64,000 nucleotides of DNA, taken from contig JBBDHG010000015.1 in the NCBI GenBank assembly GCA_037951165.1, positions 9,156,501 to 9,220,500 on the forward strand. The letters run 5' to 3'. Positions 25,801-31,800 of the stretch are shown here, one piece after another. Both the position numbers and the translations under genes were made by a program. How positions within the stretch are numbered: the stretch's first letter is position 1; every line of letters begins with the position of its first letter. Under the pieces are notes generated by a model. That model had not been told where the DNA came from. It searched no databases and saw nothing but the letters and a program-made list of their open reading frames with translations. Source of the DNA: Lophius americanus. Its lineage: Eukaryota; Chordata; Actinopteri; Lophiiformes; Lophiidae.

Positions 25801-28800
25801 CTGTGAAATTGGCTGAGTTGTGCAGGGCACTAAGGAGAACCAACTCCCAGAAGTCCCTTTCACAATCTTCTGCCCCTCCCCAAGAAAAAACCCATAACCT
25901 AGTTAAGTGACTACCGTCCCTTTGCACTCACCTCACCAATAATGAAGTGTTTTGAGGGGGTAGTCATGACCCACTTCAAAAAGACCATCCCGGACACTCT
26001 CGACCCCCTACAGTTTGCGTACCGTCAGAACTGGTCCACTGACAACGCAGTCAATGCTGCCATCCAAGACAGTCAAAGTTGGTACCGGGACAACAGGCAA
26101 AAGGACGGTGAGCACAGGGACACCCCAGGGCTTTGTGCTGAGTCCGCTCCTGTACACTCTCTTCACTTACGATTGTGTTTCCACCCAGTGCAACACCACC
26201 ATCATTAAATTTGCAAATGATACAACAGTCATGGGGCTGATCACTAGTAGAGTAGGGCAGCCTAGAGGGAGGAGGTGGCTCAACTGGTGTCCTGGTGCCA
26301 CGCAAATAATCTTTCGTTAAAAGCGGAGAAAACTATGGAGATGATTATTGACGTGAGGAAGAGGAGGGAGCAGCTCATGCCATTATACATCGGTGAGGCT
26401 CAGGTAGAGAGGGTGAAAACCTTGAAATCCCTCGGCAGCCACATCAGCGAGGGTCTCTCATGGTCTCACAACACATCGTCAGGAAATATCACCAGCGACT
26501 TTACTTCTTAAGAAAGCTGAGGGAATTTTGATTAGCCACCAAACTCCTCAGCAACTTCTATAGATGTACAGTAGAGAGCATCCTGACAAATGCCATCACA
26601 GTGTGGTATGGGAACTGCACTAAACAGGACAGGAATGCTGTCCAACATGGGATAAAAACTGCACAACACATCTGTGGAGCAGCCTTCCAATCACTTCAGG
26701 ACACTTATAACACACGGGTAATAAAGATGGCACACAACATCACCGCGGACCCTACACACCCCCAGCACACACTCTTCACACTACTACCGTCTGAAAGCCA
26801 GAACAACTAGGCTTAAAAACAGTTTCTATTCACGAGCCACCAGGCTGCTGAATGACTCTGTAACACACACTCAACAATAACTCTGTGAACTGTATATTTG
26901 CACATTTGCACCTCGCTCAATGCACTATTTTTAACAAATAATTCATATTTGCACTAAATCCATTTATTTAAATTTCCACTACATCCATATCATCTCAGGG
27001 CCTATACAAAATAATAAAAATGCTGCTAAACTGCACGGACTATGGATACACTTCGTTCTTTTGAACATCTTAATATATTTCATAGATTTATACCTTTACT
27101 TTTAGTATATATTGTTATTCTTTTCTATTGTATTTTCTATTTGTGTGAAGAGAAACTGCAAAATAAGAATTTCAGTGTGAAATATGATCCTACTGTGTGT
27201 ATGACAATAAAAATCTTGAATCCTGACAGCTGTGTTGTCTGGGGCATTAGCTCCTGATAGGATCTCCCAAGGAAAAGTTGTCTCAGGGGATGAGCCAGAC
27301 TAAAATAAATTCTATGACAATAGTGAACAAGCTTCAAGGGAATCGTGATATCCCCTTCGAGTTGGGAGACCAGGGAACCATCTAGAACTAAAAATGGGAG
27401 TGGAGCTCATTGGGGAGTGTCACCAATCCATTGATTCTAGGACTCTATGGGACTAAGGACCAGGTTCATCCAAAAGATAACAAGGTTTGGGGTCGGCTGC
27501 AAAGAAGCATAGGTGACAGGCAACACAGGGGACCTGAGTACGCCGATTCATGGCATCACCGATTGGTTCTCTAATTTTGCAAATCACACTTGCTATTGAA
27601 AGGTGTTACTCTCCAATAAGCACCTTAACAACACGAGAGTCAATCCAGATTTAATAGCAACTTCCAAGGAAGGTCAACAATAAGGTCTGTTAATATAGGG
27701 GGACAGAATAATTCAATGTGAGATTAAGAATATTCCACAAGAGACAGGCACCAGATTTGGTGGTAAATAATGAAAACAAACCAATGCGTCCAATAAATCA
27801 AAGCAAGATATCCAAAATCAGTGAACAGAGAAATAAAGTAGTCTCTGAAACCATGCAGAATCTGGGAGACGGATATTCTGTCTTGGTACCCAACCTTAGA
27901 GATCCTCCTTGCCATCTGCATGGGGGCACTACATTTGGCCAAACTTTTACCACAACCAGCGCAGTTATCCATATGGATTATGCAATAACCTGAGAAGTTC
28001 TCCTGTTGCTTATCTGTGAATGTAGTATACCGTGTGTTTTGCTGTGGGTAAGCATCACAGAAGTGTATAAAACTGAACTTGGATTGTGTCATGGATACTG
28101 AAAGCGAGGAAAACCCAGAATTATGGCCTTTCTGCATCATTAGAAGAAACACTGAAATGAGTTTCTAAACAAATCCAAAGAATCAGAAACGCAATGATCA
28201 TACGCTGAGATTAAAGGTCGGATTATTTCAAACAAAAACATGTCAGCTTAATTCTTTCTGTATAACGAGCCTGGATCTGGGTAATGACATACCAGGTTTT
28301 AAAGGTGAAATACCAAATAAAAGACGCGTAAAGTGAGTGTGGCTCAGTTCAAATTAACAAGCAAGGTCATTTCCATACCAACAATTATCCTAAAATCCTG
28401 GGTATCTAGCAAGTTAAAGTAATAAATACATAAAAAGAGACAGTTTGAAAGCTAAAATAAATGTCTTTACTTGAATTGAATGTGGGTGTCCTTGATTGAA
28501 ATCATAACCTTTTAAAGCCTTGAACAAAGACTTAACTTTGAGATATATTTTAGTAATTTCAAGAACCTTCGATGCATTATGTTGCTTTCATGTAATTATG
28601 TGGTAAACGTGTGTGAAGTAATCCTGGACTATGGACTTGAAGAGAAATTAGAGATGAAAATGGACCACCACCAGCCAGGTCTCATACCAGCATTGTTGGT
28701 CTAGGTTCAGAAGTCAGAAGGTCACACAGTGACAAATGAAATAAGGCTTCAGTGAAGTAAAAAAGAAAAAAGTCTTTTATTTGGGAATTGAGCTTGGGTT

Positions 28801-31800
28801 TTTATCGCCTGAAAGTAGAGTTTACAACAATGTTATGGGTTTACAATAACAGTAAATATACACCAATCAGTCATGACATTATAAACATTTGCCTGATATA
28901 TTGTAGGTACCTGTTTTAACACCCACACAACTCTAACCAATTGCTCTATCCTCGCTCTCCCACAAGACCTCTGAAGAGGTTTTAGGGTGTCGAAGGTGTT
29001 AGAGGCAGATCCTGGAAGTCCTGAAAGTTGTGGGGTAGGTCTACCATGGATCACACTTGTTTGTCCAGCACATCCCACAGATGCTGGGCTGGATTGAGAT
29101 CTTGGGAACCTGAAGGTTTAGTCAACGCTTTGAAATTGTTGTGTTCTTTAAAACATTTTTGGAGTCCTGCAGAAAGAATTATCCTGTTGAAACGGGCTAC
29201 TGCCATTGGGTTATTCCATTTCTATGAGGGGGTAAGGGGGCGGCTTGGTCTGTTTAGGAAGGGAATAAGGATCTAACTAACATCCTCATTAATGATAGAA
29301 TCCAGGGTTTACCAGTAGAACATTGCCCAAAGCACCCCACTCCCTCTCCATTAGGCAAGACCACCGACTTAACTTCTCTGCGATGTAGTTCTGATACTGA
29401 CGTGCCCCTTTGTAGACATTTCACCAGTAGACAGGGCTCAACATGGTCACTCTGACCGGTCTGTGGCTGTATAACTCACTCTGTTTAAAATCAGATTGTT
29501 CAGGCCCCCATTAACCTCTACGGTCAACTTTGACTGAAAGTTTTTCTGTTTTCCTTCTCCAACTCTGTGCTCTATCTCTGTGTTTCCCAGAATCCACCGA
29601 GCCTTTGATGAACAAATCATCTGCTACTCATCCTTCCTCCTCCTCTTTATCAATACTCCACACTCTCTATCCTACCAGCTGAAAAGGCTCCAGAGATAAC
29701 GGAGGGCGTTCTTTGGATTTCCTTTGCAAATCCTCGGGCAGGCGTTGCCCAATCCGAGTTGCCACTCATCATCTGATCTGACAACCTGTTCTGTATTAAA
29801 GCATATTAGCAGAACAAAGCTTGCCATTTATTTGATCACTATTAAAAATGGAAACACAGTGCAGCTGCAGCCAAGTTCAAACAAAGTGTCTCCAAAAAGA
29901 CATCATTGTCGGAACTGGGATAATAAAAGCAGCTACCAGGAGACTTTCTCAGAGAGCTGCTGGCCCTATCTCTTTGTGAAGTCAGTTTTTAAGAGGCTGC
30001 CTAACAAACGCTGCGTCAGGTCCGATACCTGCAGAGCAACAATCCATTTAGCCCGACTACTGACAGAACTGCCTCATAATTATGAACAAAGGATGGTATG
30101 TACTGCCCATTCCATTCCATTTCGCCCCGGGATGGCAGAGTACCGAGGCTGTCATTAAGATGAGGAGAGCTACACTTCAGCGAGTTACTCTCAATAGAAA
30201 ATGTTTAATTACAATTAAAGTCAAGAGGAAAAAGATTGAGATAAACTGAGAGGAGATAAGCTGCAGAGATTCTCAATAATTAAAGTATACTCTCACCTGT
30301 TTTGATGCTTTTAATATTTATTTATTTTAGGCTGCTGACACTTCTTTAATAATTTATGCAGTGATCAGCCACAGCTTTATAACCGCCAGACCTCTGAAGA
30401 TGTACTGTGGTATCTGACCCCAAGACGTTAGTAGCAGATCCTTTTCCTCCTGTAAGTTGTGAGATGGGACAGCCTTGTATCAGACTTATTTGTCCAGCAC
30501 TTCCTGCAGATTTTTTTTTGTGTTCCTCAAACCATTCTTGAACCATTTTCAGTGTGGCAGGGACCATTATACTACTGAAAAGAATCCATGAATCCCCATG
30601 AATGAGTCTACTTGGTCTGCAGCAATGTTATAGTAGGTATTACATGTCTAAGAAACCCAAGGTTTCCCATCAGAACATTGTCAAAAGTATCAAACTGCCT
30701 CCCCTGGCTTGTCTTCTTCCAATTAGGCACCCTAATGCTATCTCCTACCCTGATAAGCAACACACACACAACAGACCATTCCCCATAACGTTAACAAAAA
30801 TGTGATTCATCAGACCAGGTCACCTTCTTCCCTTTCTCGATGCTCCAGTTATGTTGCCGATGTGCCCACTGTAGGCGTTTCAGCAGCGAACACGGGTCAG
30901 CATGGTCACTCTGGCCCGTACTCCTCTTGCTGTGATGTCATTATGTTCTGACATCCTTCTATCCGAACCAGCAAAACTTTTTCAGCAGTTTGTCTCTTCT
31001 GCAGGATCTGAAAACGGGCTAGTCTGAAACCCCCACGTGCATCAGTGACCCTTTGGCCCCCATGATGGCGCTTTACCACCTTCCTTTTAGCACCTTAGTA
31101 GTCAAATTCATAGTAACTGAGACCCTAATGCTTTTCCGTTTTTCCTGATTCGAAAATCTCAACTTGAGGAAAAGTGTTTACTTGCTGCATCATATACCCC
31201 AAGCACTGAAAGGTGCCATGGTAAACTGATAATCAAAGTAATTCTGACTCCCCCTGTTAGTGGTTATAATGTTATGGCTGATAAGTGTATGTGAGCAAAG
31301 TGAGGCCAAGATTTACGTCACGTAATACCGTAACATTGGTTACCTGAGAAGAAACTACATCACAATGATGACCACCTTTTAAACTGAAAAAGCCAGATAT
31401 ATGGTGGTGAATAAATATTTTTAGTGTGATGAAAGGATATATTTAGATTATTTGTAATTACATTCTTTGTTATAGAAAAGGCAGCTGGGACTTACAAACA
31501 CAGACAAAATTACCCCTCTGTTCATGAGTGTAATGTCCTTCAAACCCAAAAACTTTTTCTGGACATGATCCAGTCCAATCCCAGTGGAAGAGCCCCAGCG
31601 ATAAAATTAACTCCAGAAACATTCCCAGTGACTCTGCTGTCCTCTTTTCTCTGACCTACATCCGCTGGTCCAGAGCACTTTGCTGAGACTCAGTTGGTTT
31701 AAACTTCCTGTCACAGTGAGCTGTCACTGTTAACCATTCCTGTCCCTTTTATCACAGCCCGCCTGTTTTATGTTTGCCCCCATTGTCTCTTCTTTTTTTC

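Noticed and set aside
27724..28152. 142-codon minus frame with NCAGCGKS, possible zinc finger
   Set aside because: Only one CxxC pair with no spaced histidines and no repeated finger; not enough to call a C2H2 array.
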